Of a stretch of DNA of 64,000 nucleotides, positions 26,958-34,490 are shown in pieces. Every line of letters begins with the position of its first letter. Within the stretch, counting starts at the first letter, position 1. Under the pieces are notes generated by a model. The model was given only the letters and a program-made list of their open reading frames with translations. It had not been told where the DNA came from and did no database searches. Origin of the DNA: Clostridia bacterium (GTDB lineage: Bacteria > Bacillota_A > Clostridia > Oscillospirales > CAG-272); the NCBI GenBank assembly GCA_017632155.1, contig JAGBRZ010000190.1, forward strand, positions 1-64,000, read 5' to 3'. A program made the translations under genes and the position numbers.

Positions 26958-27182
26958 TTATGATTTACGCCCAACAATACACGAAAGAAGAGCTGCAAAT
27001 AAAGCTATGATGATTGCAAATAATGTAATAGCCGCCCAGAATGCCAATCCACCCCATAACGGTGCTGTTACCCACCACCACGACCAAGTGATTACATTAC
27101 ATAATTTCAATGTGATAAACACAATAGCAAGTAATCCCAAGAATGAGATACCTCCTCCAGATGTTGTCTTTTTGTTGCTCAT
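26958..27182 (-). CDS. small membrane protein within tRNA cluster
   Basis: 74 residues from MSNKKTTSGGG at 27182; the longer frame enters tRNA-Ser. Two membrane segments (ISFLGLLAIVFITLKLCNVI and WGGLAFWAAITLFAIIIALFA). Its location between tRNA-Ser and tRNA-Gln makes it a cargo gene of the cluster. Function unknown; many phages carry such small proteins to alter the host membrane. Confidence 0.65.
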   Translation of the reverse strand: MSNKKTTSGGGISFLGLLAIVFITLKLCNVITWSWWWVTAPLWGGLAFWAAITLFAIIIALFAALLSCIVGRKS

Positions 27183-27204
27183 AATTGTTATTTTTAAGTT
27201 ATTG

Positions 27205-27291
27205 CGGAGGCGGCAGGACTCGAACCTGCAAGCCGCTTTCACGACAGCCACGTTAGCAGTGTGGTGGTTTTACCGATTCACCCACACCTCC
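27205..27291 (-). tRNA. tRNA-Ser(GCU)
   Basis: Class II tRNA of 87 nt with GGAGGTG/CGCCTCC acceptor, G73, a long variable arm and anticodon loop CTGCTAA giving GCU. Confidence 0.85.
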
Positions 27292-27296
27292 AGTTG

Positions 27297-27369
27297 CAGT
27301 GCATACGGGACTCGAACCCGTGACCTCCTGCGTGACAGGCAGGCGTTCTAACCACTGAACTAATGCACT
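27297..27369 (-). tRNA. tRNA-Asp(GUC)
   Basis: 73-nt cloverleaf: acceptor AGTGCAT/ATGCACT, anticodon stem CCTGC/GCAGG with loop CTGTCAC (GUC), T-arm ACGGG TTCGAGT CCCGT. Confidence 0.9.
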
Positions 27370-27481
27370 ATGTGGTGGATCAACCCTAACCACCATGTCC
27401 CGATAAGTGTTTGTTGAGTTCAAGGTACTCATAAACTCATGCGCAGGGGCGGGCTTCCACTTAACCCCGAATGGTTTTGAG

Positions 27482-27540
27482 GGAACTGAGGTGGACTCGA
27501 ACCACCGACCCAAGTCTCTTGCCAACTGAGCTACCAGTTC
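27482..27540 (-). pseudogene. tRNA-like gene lacking the anticodon arm
   Basis: The acceptor (GAACTGG with TCAGTTC), bases TA, D-arm (GCTCAGTTGGCAAGAG) and T-arm (GGTGG TTCGAGT CCACC) are intact, but only about 9 nt lie between D-arm and T-arm where 22-24 are needed. The whole anticodon stem-loop is missing, giving about 59 nt. Most simply a tRNA with an internal deletion; the perfect remaining arms argue it is recent or still useful. Confidence 0.75.
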
Positions 27541-27545
27541 CTTTG

Positions 27546-27618
27546 GGGCTAATAACAGAATCGAACTGCCGTCTCCTGTGCCACAAACAGGCGTTCTGAC
27601 CATTGAACTAATTAACCC
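27546..27618 (-). tRNA. tRNA-His(GUG)
   Basis: Acceptor GGTTAAT/ATTAGCC with the extra 5' G opposite C73 that marks tRNA-His; anticodon stem CCTGT/ACAGG with loop TTGTGGC (GUG). Confidence 0.88.
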
Positions 27619-27683
27619 ATATTACCTTGTCATGTTTTGGCCATTGGTCTGGGAATCCCAGCCTACAAACTACGCGCCCCGAA

Positions 27684-27717
27684 GGACACGGATGGAATTG
27701 AACCATCGTCTAACAAA
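27684..27717 (-). pseudogene. tRNA 3'-half remnant
   Basis: A T-arm (GATGG TTCAATT CCATC) followed by CGTGTCC, the 3' side of an acceptor stem, directly follows tRNA-Pro with no matching 5' half. The next 40 bases on the minus strand (GGGGCGCGTAGTTTGTAGG...) look like another tRNA 5' fragment. Probably decay or recombination debris. Confidence 0.5.
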
Positions 27718-27723
27718 GTTTCG

Positions 27724-27796
27724 TATGGATGACAGGACTCGAACCTGCGACCTCTTGGTCCCAAACCAAGAACACTACCAACTGTGCTACATCCAT
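27724..27796 (-). tRNA. tRNA-Pro(UGG)
   Basis: 73-nt cloverleaf with acceptor ATGGATG/CATCCAT, anticodon stem CTTGG/CCAAG with loop TTTGGGA (UGG), T-arm GCAGG TTCGAGT CCTGT. Confidence 0.88.
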
Positions 27797-27860
27797 AAGT
27801 GCCCCAAGAATGGGGCGGTACTGTAAAATAGGAAGGGAACGGAATTATTCTACAGCAATG

Positions 27861-27947
27861 AGGTAGATGCTGGATTCGGACCAGCGCGTGAGATTTAACT
27901 CATACGGTTTTGCAGACCGTCACATTCGTCCACTCTGTCAATCTACC
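27861..27947 (-). tRNA. tRNA-Cys(GCA), class II body with long variable arm
   Basis: Acceptor GGTAGAT/ATCTACC, discriminator U73 (a Cys identity element), anticodon stem ACGGT/ACCGT with loop CTGCAAA (GCA). Unlike normal tRNA-Cys it has a 3-bp D stem (ACA/TGT) and a long variable arm TGAG-TTAAAT-CTCA, features of Ser/Leu-type tRNAs. Total 87 nt. Confidence 0.8.
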
Positions 27948-27951
27948 ATAG

Positions 27952-28035
27952 CGGAAGGCATCCCAATCGAAGAGAATCCCGTAAAGGACAATCGGTTTTC
28001 AAGACCGTTGCAGCGACCTCACTACTTTACCTTCC
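27952..28035 (-). tRNA. tRNA-Ser(UGA)
   Basis: Acceptor GGAAGGT/GCCTTCC with G73, anticodon stem CGGT/ACCG with loop CTTGAAA (UGA), long variable region. The T and D arms contain mismatches, so functionality is less sure than for its neighbours. Confidence 0.65.
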
Positions 28036-28106
28036 ATTCTTCAGCATGAGCTTTCACAAGAGCATACTGAAATTATTTAACCCAACAATGCCATAAATAA
28101 TGGTCG

Positions 28107-28180
28107 TGTCTCAGGCAGGACTTGAACCTACGACCTCTGCCTTATCAGGGCAGTGCTCTAACCATCTGAGCTACCAAGAC
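28107..28180 (-). tRNA. tRNA-Ile(GAU)
   Basis: Acceptor GTCTTGG/CTGAGAC, D-arm GCTCAGATGGTTAGAGC, anticodon stem CTGCC/GGCAG with loop CTGATAA (GAU), T-arm GTAGG TTCAAGT CCTGC. Confidence 0.9.
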
Positions 28181-28486
28181 AAGTGGTGCTAAACTTCACC
28201 AACTGCATACCGGCCTATTGCTGGTATGTAGGGATTTGAACCCCAATTCAACACCTGGAACCGAAAGAATACCCAGCTCGGTAAACACTCGCCAACCTAC
28301 GATTTGGACCGCCCTTTACACTTCTCTTTTCAGAACTTTTTAAGTGTGCAGTGTCTTCGTTCCTGTGCGCATTCAGGCTTATTTCCTATGTGCTGCTTTC
28401 AACATGGCGCAGCAACCACCCAGCTAACGATCTGGTCACAGAGACAATGCCTGTGAGGTTTCGATCCCTTGTACTTCGGGCTGCGG
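28181..28486 (-). pseudogene. degenerate tRNA-like region
   Basis: No convincing gene. A T-arm (GGGG TTCAAAT CCCT at about 28226-28242) follows a Ser/Leu-like D-arm (GGCGAGTGTTTACC) but the anticodon stem is over-long and the 5' acceptor does not match. Further on, CAGC/GCTG and CGATCC fragments resemble broken tRNA arms. I read it as one or two decayed tRNAs; an intron-bearing or highly divergent tRNA is not excluded. Confidence 0.45.
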
Positions 28487-28558
28487 TACTCGATATGAGA
28501 ATCGAACTCATCTTTCAAGATCGAAAATCTTGCGTCCTAACCGATAGACGAATCGAGC
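28487..28558 (-). tRNA. tRNA-Glu(UUC)
   Basis: Acceptor GCTCGAT/ATCGAGT (G-U first pair), anticodon stem CAAGA/TCTTG with loop TTTTCGA (UUC), T-arm ATGAG TTCGATT CTCAT. Confidence 0.9.
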
Positions 28559-28563
28559 GTTTG

Positions 28564-28636
28564 TGGAGCCTGTGAGAGTCGAACTCACGACCTTCTGCGT
28601 GCAAAGCAGATGCTCTCCCAACTGAGCTAAGACCCC
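28564..28636 (-). tRNA. tRNA-Ala(UGC)
   Basis: Acceptor GGGGTCT/AGGCTCC, D-arm GCTCAGTTGGGAGAGC, anticodon stem TCTGC/GCAGA with loop TTTGCAC (UGC), T-arm GTGAG TTCGACT CTCAC. Confidence 0.9.
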
Positions 28637-28666
28637 ATGAGGCAAGATGCCTCGATTATGATTGTA

Positions 28667-29491
28667 TTATCGTCTTACGTTCCACATCTTGTTTGTTGCA
28701 TCAGCATTAAACAGGACATCAATATTGGCACCTTGCTTTTCACCAATAATATCCCACGCTTTCAAGCTGATGAACTGTTCTGCCGTAAGTCCCATCTTCT
28801 GTTGATATGCCTTGTCCGCTATAGCACGTTGACCTTCAGCCTTCTCTCGTGCCAGCTCCATCTCATATCTTCGTTCCTGGGTTTGTCGTGCTTGAATTTG
28901 TGCAGCGGTATTATTCATTTCTGCCAACTGCGCCGTATTCGGAATAGCACGTCCGGTAATAACATTTACGACAGTTACTGGAAATTCTTTCGTGGCTGAT
29001 AGCTTGTCAATATATTTAATCATATCGGCCTTAACGCAAGAATCTATATGAGCAATAACTTCTCGATTACTTGTTAAATCAAAAGGAGAATACAGAGAAA
29101 CATAATGTCGTGTAAGGTTATTGTATGTCTCTTTGATGTTATTGTCATACCAGTTTACGCCATAATTTTCAAGCAGTAGTGGCGATTTACCTTTCTGTAT
29201 CTGGAGGGTAATCATTGTATTGAAATCAAGAGGAGTATTCTCGTTTGAGATAATGTCATCCAGCTTCTCCGTGTATTTAACAGGGATAATCTTGAATGTC
29301 TCTGAACTTGTACTCCACCAGCACCAAGTACAACCGGTTGTTACAGGGTCTGCATCCACACCACCATGTCCAAAGAACCAAGGCTTATGGACCAGTACCG
29401 CCTCTTCATCTGCACCAGGCATTACACCATGACAACTTGTAAATGATACGCAAGCAAATAATGCGATCATAAAATACATAAACTTTTTCAT
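28667..29491 (-). CDS. SPFH/band-7 (prohibitin-like) lipoprotein
   Basis: 274 residues from MKKFMYFMIALFACVSFTSC at 29491; the frame extends further upstream but into tRNA-Leu flank. The start is a lipoprotein signal with lipobox ending FTSC. The middle (FKIIPVKYTEKLDDIISNENTPLDFNTMITLQI) and the KADM ... helical AREKAEGQRAIADKAYQQKMGL segment are typical of SPFH/prohibitin proteins. These assemble as rings or scaffolds in membranes. In a phage it could modify the host envelope or support superinfection exclusion; this is inference. It lies inside the tRNA cluster. Confidence 0.82.
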   Translation of the reverse strand: MKKFMYFMIALFACVSFTSCHGVMPGADEEAVLVHKPWFFGHGGVDADPVTTGCTWCWWSTSSETFKIIPVKYTEKLDDIISNENTPLDFNTMITLQIQKGKSPLLLENYGVNWYDNNIKETYNNLTRHYVSLYSPFDLTSNREVIAHIDSCVKADMIKYIDKLSATKEFPVTVVNVITGRAIPNTAQLAEMNNTAAQIQARQTQERRYEMELAREKAEGQRAIADKAYQQKMGLTAEQFISLKAWDIIGEKQGANIDVLFNADATNKMWNVRR

Positions 29492-29547
29492 GCTTTTTTC
29501 TAATTTTAATGTCAAAGAACTTATTCTGCTGGCTCTTCCCAGCATTG

Positions 29548-29627
29548 TGTCCCAGATAGGACTCGAACCTACAAGCCAAAGGCGTTGGGGCTTAAACCCA
29601 ATGTGTTTACCATTTCACCACTGGGAC
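29548..29627 (-). tRNA. tRNA-Leu(UAA)
   Basis: Class II, acceptor GTCCCAG/CTGGGAC with A73, anticodon stem TTGGG/CCCAA with loop TTTAAGC (UAA), variable arm, T-arm GTAGG TTCGAGT CCTAT. Confidence 0.88.
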
Positions 29628-29636
29628 GCACCTTAA

Positions 29637-29846
29637 TTACTTAAAGAACTTGCTGAATGTCTTGATTGACGATTCGTTACTACTTTTAAGTGCGGCCAAC
29701 TCGGTATTTTGGCTTGCAAGTGAAGCAATCTGTGCTTGATTGGCTTCAATCTTAGTTTGAATGTCAGCATTCAAAGTCTCCAAATCTTGCTTTGCCTGAT
29801 TGAATACACTAAGAATGCCTTCTCTACGTTGCTTAAAATTGTCCAT
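29637..29846 (-). CDS. small coiled-coil protein within tRNA cluster
   Basis: 69 residues from MDNFKQRREGIL at 29846; the longer frame enters tRNA-Met. Almost entirely one amphipathic helix (QAKQDLETLNADIQTKIEA and on). No function recognised. Confidence 0.65.
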   Translation of the reverse strand: MDNFKQRREGILSVFNQAKQDLETLNADIQTKIEANQAQIASLASQNTELAALKSSNESSIKTFSKFFK

Positions 29847-29870
29847 AATTGTTAAAGATAAAGTTGTTTG

Positions 29871-29942
29871 TAGCGGGAGAGGGAATCGAACCCCCGACCT
29901 CAAGGTAATGAGCCTTGCAAGCTACCTCTGCTCTATCCCGCG
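29871..29942 (-). tRNA. tRNA-Met(CAU), initiator-like
   Basis: 72-nt cloverleaf; anticodon stem CAAGG/CCTTG with loop CTCATTA (CAU). The first acceptor position is a C-U mismatch (CGCGGGA/TCCCGCT), a hallmark of bacterial initiators, but the anticodon stem lacks the usual three G-C pairs. First tRNA of the cluster in transcription order. Confidence 0.82.
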
Positions 29943-30015
29943 ATGTGTTCCCTAATGAATAGGGAAACTAAGAAAATATGGTTGAAGATATTTGCAGATT
30001 TTTTCTGCGATCAAT

Positions 30016-30411
30016 TTATTTATTTCCGAAATCAGCTGGAGTTTCGCCCCATTGCTTATTGTTCCAATGCACAACTTCGATGGTATCTACATCAGAAGCA
30101 AATGCTTTTAGGAATATTTCAGCTTTTTGCAGCTCTTTATTTTTCTTTTTTGAGGCGGTCCGTTTATTGTAGAACCAACTAATAGCAGTAATACTGTCTG
30201 TATAGATTATACGAGGCTGGAAGTCGTGTTCTATAATGTATTTTACTGCTTCAACAACTCCAAGAAACTCTCCGATATTAACTGTTTGCTCGCCAAGGTT
30301 CCTATAGAAAATGCGTTCTCCTGTAGCTAAATCTATACCTTGATATTCAGTTACCAAACGCTTTGTTGAATGTGCTGCATCAGTGGCAATACCTGCAATT
30401 GGTCTTTTCAT
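30016..30411 (-). CDS. ribonuclease HI
   Basis: 131 residues of RNase H fold. Acidic residues at the expected places: TDAAHS (D10), GEFLGVVEAV (E48), IYTDSITAISW (D71) and ETPADFGNK (last Asp). Removes RNA primers or RNA-DNA hybrids. With a reverse transcriptase encoded elsewhere in the window it could also process RNA-cDNA hybrids, but they are 21 kb apart. Confidence 0.85.
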   Translation of the reverse strand: MKRPIAGIATDAAHSTKRLVTEYQGIDLATGERIFYRNLGEQTVNIGEFLGVVEAVKYIIEHDFQPRIIYTDSITAISWFYNKRTASKKKNKELQKAEIFLKAFASDVDTIEVVHWNNKQWGETPADFGNK

Positions 30412-30412
30412 A

Positions 30413-30646
30413 TTACCAATATTGGGTTGGAGCCATAACTGCTCCTACTTGACCATTTGGTCCGACAAAAACAGACGGTTTCATGCTGTCATGCTTCCAG
30501 AACTTACAAATAGGCTCATAAAACCTTCCAGTCTTTTGAGTGATTCCATATAGCCTGATTGTATCGTAATACCACTTGCGACCTTGTGCTTTAATCGCTT
30601 GCTTCTTACGCTTTCTGGGAAGTTTTGCTTTTTTATAGGAAGCCAT
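30413..30646 (-). CDS. hypothetical basic protein
   Basis: 77 residues from MASYKKAKLPRKRKKQ at 30646; strongly basic N-terminus suggests nucleic-acid binding. Overlaps the upstream gene by 14 bases. No family recognised. Confidence 0.6.
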   Translation of the reverse strand: MASYKKAKLPRKRKKQAIKAQGRKWYYDTIRLYGITQKTGRFYEPICKFWKHDSMKPSVFVGPNGQVGAVMAPTQYW

Positions 30647-31160
30647 CGTTTCTGAACTTACGGATAATGTCTGTAGCTGCGTCAACAAAATCCTCTACTA
30701 CCTGAGTCACGTCCTTTATGTCTACACGTTTTTCCAAGACACTCTTGCATCCGTCAATTGTACGAATGGTGTCTTTACGTCCATCCATCGGATCAAAACG
30801 AATAATCTTATTGCCGAACTTTACCTCAACGACATACACCGCTTTAGGTACATAAGTAGTTTCAATGGTAGCCTTGAATTGCACTGGATTAACTTCAATA
30901 ACCACATAGCCATTCTTTTCTGCCATAGGGATAAGCGTTGCGTCATATAAGACGTTCAGCAGCACATCACACATAAGTTTCTTGTCTAAGATGCAGATCT
31001 TCTTAGGATATTCTGAATCTTGACGAACACCACAAATTCTTCCAGTTTTAGGATTCTGCGAAACAAATGAGACATACGCACCGGTCTTTTCAGACTTGAC
31101 GAATTTTAGCTTCGTATGAACCCTTTTGGACTGTTCTTTTTCGATTTTATTAGTCTCCAT
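30633..31160 (-). CDS. hypothetical protein behind a leader hairpin
   Basis: 175 residues from METNKIEKEQSKRV at 31160. The frame is open to 31214 but that part is the promoter leader and hairpin, so the shorter start is preferred. Strand-rich pattern, no family recognised. The presence of a strong promoter and a terminator-like hairpin in the leader suggests regulated expression. Confidence 0.7.
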   Translation of the reverse strand: METNKIEKEQSKRVHTKLKFVKSEKTGAYVSFVSQNPKTGRICGVRQDSEYPKKICILDKKLMCDVLLNVLYDATLIPMAEKNGYVVIEVNPVQFKATIETTYVPKAVYVVEVKFGNKIIRFDPMDGRKDTIRTIDGCKSVLEKRVDIKDVTQVVEDFVDAATDIIRKFRNDGFL

Positions 31161-31194
31161 ATCGTTATAAATTTGAACTATTTCAAAATAAAAA

Positions 31195-31231
31195 GCATCG
31201 TCTATCACAATCAATTCGTGAAAGACGATGC
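31195..31231 (-). promoter_or_regulatory. leader hairpin with T run (possible attenuator)
   Basis: GCATCGTCT and AGACGATGC form a perfect 9-bp stem with a 19-nt loop; on the minus strand it is followed by TTTTTATTTTG. It lies in the first 40 bases of the transcript from the promoter at 31231-31261, ahead of the start codon at 31160. It looks like an intrinsic terminator in a 5' leader. Confidence 0.65.
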
Positions 31232-31261
31232 AAATATATCATAAATACAGCAAAACACAAA
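31231..31261 (-). promoter_or_regulatory. Bacteroidota-type promoter
   Basis: On the minus strand TTTG (31261-31258), a 19-base spacer and TATATTTG (31238-31231), a full match to the -33/-7 consensus. Drives the 30633-31160 gene and those below. The rest of the gap up to 31414 is A/T-rich; an AACGC/GCGTT hairpin with a long loop is the only other structure I see. Confidence 0.8.
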
Positions 31262-31414
31262 GTATTTTTGCTACATTTATTTTGCTAACGCATTGATAAT
31301 CAACGTGTTTTGCGTTAAACCTAATTAAACCATAAAATCACCATAACTACTTGATAATTAACCATTAACAACTTTTTACAAAATAAGGAGTATGTCAAAG
31401 TGAAAAATTTTTAT

Positions 31415-31741
31415 TCAATAATCCAATTCTTGCTCCTTTTTTAGTAATTCCACGTCTGGAAGGCCGAAATCACCAGTTTGATTGCGCTGTTGAATCAGCT
31501 TGCATTGTATGTTATAATTTCCCAAATCACCTACCAAATCCAAGATGTCAGATGCAGGCAAGACAACTTTGGAAATTACGATGTTTCCAACCTCTTCCGT
31601 GTGCAATTGAACATTCAATATTGTTGAGATACTGGTGGCATCATCAAAATATGCTTCATAATTATTGCGCACACGGAATAGTAATAGCATAGAGCCGTTC
31701 AATGACTTGTAATGCTTGTAAACTTCTACTACTCTGTTCAT
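31415..31741 (-). CDS. hypothetical protein
   Basis: 108 residues, strand/helix alternation, acidic C-terminus (LLKKEQELDY). No family recognised. Last gene before the promoter at 31231-31261. Confidence 0.65.
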   Translation of the reverse strand: MNRVVEVYKHYKSLNGSMLLLFRVRNNYEAYFDDATSISTILNVQLHTEEVGNIVISKVVLPASDILDLVGDLGNYNIQCKLIQQRNQTGDFGLPDVELLKKEQELDY

Positions 31742-31773
31742 AATTATTATATTTTGGTGAATACTTGATCAAA

Positions 31774-32130
31774 TTATAATTCTATAGATTTCGATACACA
31801 CAAATCACATAAGCCTTCATTGCGGTCACTTTCGCTTTTTGTGATGCGCTTACCACATTGCTGACAGGAATAAGTGCGTTTCCTTTTACCATATACAGCG
31901 GCCTGTACTTTAGTTTTGGAAACCTGATACTCATCCATCAGTGCCTGCAAGATTTGTTTTACAGTATATTTCTTACTCCGTTTGAGTTTCTTCCAGTCAT
32001 ACACCATCAACATGTCTACCGCCAGTGCGTCATAAATCAAATTCATTGCTGCCATTTTTTCAACGGCATACTGTGGTAGCTCTAAGATGATGGAAAGTTT
32101 TTCAATGTCTTTTTCTCTTAACCGTATCAT
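31774..32130 (-). CDS. hypothetical protein with C-terminal zinc ribbon
   Basis: 118 residues. The C-terminus carries CQQCGK ... GLCDLCVS, a treble-clef/zinc-ribbon CxxC-CxxC pair (residues about 88-112). The N-terminal part is helical (LRMYDALAVDM-like pattern). Likely a nucleic-acid-binding regulator. Overlaps the upstream gene by 29 bases. Confidence 0.65.
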   Translation of the reverse strand: MIRLREKDIEKLSIILELPQYAVEKMAAMNLIYDALAVDMLMVYDWKKLKRSKKYTVKQILQALMDEYQVSKTKVQAAVYGKRKRTYSCQQCGKRITKSESDRNEGLCDLCVSKSIEL

Positions 32131-32890
32131 CTTTTGCCTTATTTACAAATTTGACCAATGGTACACAAATCATACCCCAGCCAATTAATGAAATGATTGA
32201 ACTGATAAAGATACCCTTAATTTTATCACCTAATAATATTAACCCCATTGCAGCCATAACATATAGTAGTATATAGACCAACATGCGTATTTCATGCCAT
32301 ATCCCAACTATAATTTTCTCTGCTTTTGAATTGTAAACCACTTCTTCTTGCGGAATCTGATTAATGTTAATTCCATGTAGAGCGCAAAAAGTAGAAGCCA
32401 ATTCAACATGTTGAATGGTAATATCGCGTTTATATTTAGGTGTCAAAGCGTATTTCTCACAATAATCAAGAAACCATTCTTCGATTGCTCGCTTTGGATT
32501 CCTTGTACTTCTCAATAAATACAGAAGACGAATTTCTTGCCATTTCTCCAGATGTATAGTATAAGAAAAAGCGTTAGGTATTTCCATTGGGTTGTCATCG
32601 GTAGCATAATGAGTTATATGCGACCATTTGAACTTCAACTCCTCTAATGGATGCGTACTCTTAAAATCAGCAATAAATTGATTAATATCAGATGGCGTAA
32701 CATGTTTGTTCTGGCAACGAATGGTACCAGAAATCATTGGCATATCATTTGAAACATAGATATGATACGCAAACCATCGTTCTAAACATGCTGGTAAAGC
32801 ATATTCTTTATCTCCAATTTTAGTAGACCACACATTACTGTCAGCCAATAGCGTTATACAACTATTCAAGCTGGGGAGTGACATTTTCAT
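32102..32890 (-). CDS. hypothetical protein with two C-terminal membrane segments
   Basis: 262 residues. Soluble N-terminal 195 residues, then two membrane helices (MLVYILLYVMAAMGLILLG and FISSIISLIGWGMICVPLV) and a basic tail. An inner-membrane protein with its large domain probably cytoplasmic. Function unknown. Confidence 0.7.
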   Translation of the reverse strand: MKMSLPSLNSCITLLADSNVWSTKIGDKEYALPACLERWFAYHIYVSNDMPMISGTIRCQNKHVTPSDINQFIADFKSTHPLEELKFKWSHITHYATDDNPMEIPNAFSYTIHLEKWQEIRLLYLLRSTRNPKRAIEEWFLDYCEKYALTPKYKRDITIQHVELASTFCALHGININQIPQEEVVYNSKAEKIIVGIWHEIRMLVYILLYVMAAMGLILLGDKIKGIFISSIISLIGWGMICVPLVKFVNKAKDDTVKRKRH

Positions 32891-33138
32891 ACCTTCTTCT
32901 TTTTCTTATTCAACATCATGTCAGAAACCTTGCTTTTCACTTTCTCTATATCGTCACAAAACCCATTCAACTGGTCAATAGCATTCAGCATACTATCGCC
33001 AGTTCTACCGTTTTGCAACCCTTCGGAAAGGTCATCATAAGAATCTTGCTCGTCATCTCTAATCTCTTCTAACCTTACAATTGCATCATCAAGATAGTCG
33101 ATCACTTCGCCCAATTCTTGTCTACGTTCCTTATTCAT
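32887..33138 (-). CDS. hypothetical coiled-coil protein
   Basis: 83 residues, acidic helical region followed by a lysine-rich tail (LNKKKKKV). First gene after the -7 element at 33153-33160. Function unknown. Confidence 0.65.
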   Translation of the reverse strand: MNKERRQELGEVIDYLDDAIVRLEEIRDDEQDSYDDLSEGLQNGRTGDSMLNAIDQLNGFCDDIEKVKSKVSDMMLNKKKKKV

Positions 33139-33152
33139 AATCTAATTTTATG

Positions 33153-33160
33153 CAAAGATA
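33153..33160 (-). promoter_or_regulatory. Bacteroidota-type -7 element
   Basis: TATCTTTG on the minus strand, 15 bases before the ATG at 33138; no clear TTTG at -33. Confidence 0.5.
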
Positions 33161-33224
33161 CTACATTAAATGTTTTTTATAGTCTTATCGGAAAGCAAAT
33201 ATTGAAAATGGAGCCGATAATATA

Positions 33225-33776
33225 TTATACGTCAACCTTTTCAACATGCCCAGCCCAATATTCTATGTATAATTCCCACTTACCCTGGAAGCGTGCCTTA
33301 AACACTTCTTTGGCAAATTCCAGAATTTCCTCTTCTGTATTCCAGCATGGAGTTAAGTCCCCCACATCTTGATAAGGAAATCTTGCCAAATGATGCCCTA
33401 ACTCCTGGTCAATATCAATCTCTTCCTGTGTAATGGGGCGCGTGAGGCGCAATTTATATGTGTAACACGACAATGGATTTTGTTCCTCACATCGACTATC
33501 CATTGTAGAGCACGTAGGATTTTCATCATGCGCCATATTGACACCTTGTACTGACAACATGCCATAATAATGAATAGCACCAATGCTTACCCCTCGAAAA
33601 CTTGATACCTGTACGGTGACTCGCCTTACTTTATTAGATGGACGATGACCCCATGAAGGAACTGCGTGCAACTTACCTTCTGGCCAAACAATATCAAGTC
33701 CGCAATTATCTGTGAAAATATCCGGGTACGTATATCGTTCACCCTGACTTCTACGTACAATTTCTGCTAATTCCAT
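33225..33776 (-). CDS. hypothetical protein
   Basis: 183 residues from MELAEIVRRSQGERY at 33776 (the longer frame overlaps the upstream membrane protein in full). Several Cys (TCSTMDSRCEEQNPLSC) and aromatic residues; no family recognised. Overlaps the upstream stop by 10 bases. Confidence 0.65.
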   Translation of the reverse strand: MELAEIVRRSQGERYTYPDIFTDNCGLDIVWPEGKLHAVPSWGHRPSNKVRRVTVQVSSFRGVSIGAIHYYGMLSVQGVNMAHDENPTCSTMDSRCEEQNPLSCYTYKLRLTRPITQEEIDIDQELGHHLARFPYQDVGDLTPCWNTEEEILEFAKEVFKARFQGKWELYIEYWAGHVEKVDV

Positions 33777-33955
33777 AATTTGATAACTAAAACTGTAATT
33801 AAAATCCCTAACAATATGCCAGACCACGCTGACGTAACTGTAGCCAAAGCCTGCAAACGTGATGTACATCGTTTGAATGCTATGTATAACGACCAAATAT
33901 GTGATACACACAATGCAATCAAATAAATACAAGTTACAACTATCGCAATATTCAT
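33767..33955 (-). CDS. small two-span membrane protein
   Basis: 62 residues with two hydrophobic segments (IAIVVTCIYLIALCVSHIW and WSGILLGILITVLVIKLW) joined by a basic loop. Typical of phage small membrane proteins or holin-like proteins; not near the lysis cassette. Confidence 0.6.
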   Translation of the reverse strand: MNIAIVVTCIYLIALCVSHIWSLYIAFKRCTSRLQALATVTSAWSGILLGILITVLVIKLWN

Positions 33956-33959
33956 AACT

Positions 33960-34490
33960 TTAATCTTTAATTACACCAATCACATAATTCTTTGTATCAA
34001 AAGCCCATGCCATTGAGTTAATATCAATAGTCTCATAGTAGTTGCCTTGATACGAAATCACCAACTGAGAATCGTCAATATCATCGAGCTTATCGAATAG
34101 TTTGCGCTTATCACGTATAAACGCTTCCAGTTCATCTAAACTGTCAAAATTTTCCAAACATGGCTTTACCTCTTCCTCATAGAATCGAACTCTGTCACTA
34201 CAATAATGATGGTTGTAATCATCGCCATAATCAGCTGATGTAATATGTAAGGCGCAATATGTCGTATTTCCATTTCTTACCCACAAATGCCATCCATCTT
34301 TTTTGAAGAATGTTGTAATACGCAATCCATATTTATTGGCAAGTTTTTCGGCTTCTTCAAATTCTTCAAAGCCAATCATAGCTTTTTTAAGATCTTCTGG
34401 ATAACCAGTGCCATTCGTTGTCGTTTCAATGACATCTAACCCATATTCAAGAGCCACGTCATAAATATCAAAAACTGTTTCCATACTCAT
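33960..34490 (-). CDS. hypothetical protein
   Basis: 176 residues, acidic, overlaps the MFS transporter stop by four bases, so is co-translated with it. No recognised motif. Confidence 0.65.
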   Translation of the reverse strand: MSMETVFDIYDVALEYGLDVIETTTNGTGYPEDLKKAMIGFEEFEEAEKLANKYGLRITTFFKKDGWHLWVRNGNTTYCALHITSADYGDDYNHHYCSDRVRFYEEEVKPCLENFDSLDELEAFIRDKRKLFDKLDDIDDSQLVISYQGNYYETIDINSMAWAFDTKNYVIGVIKD

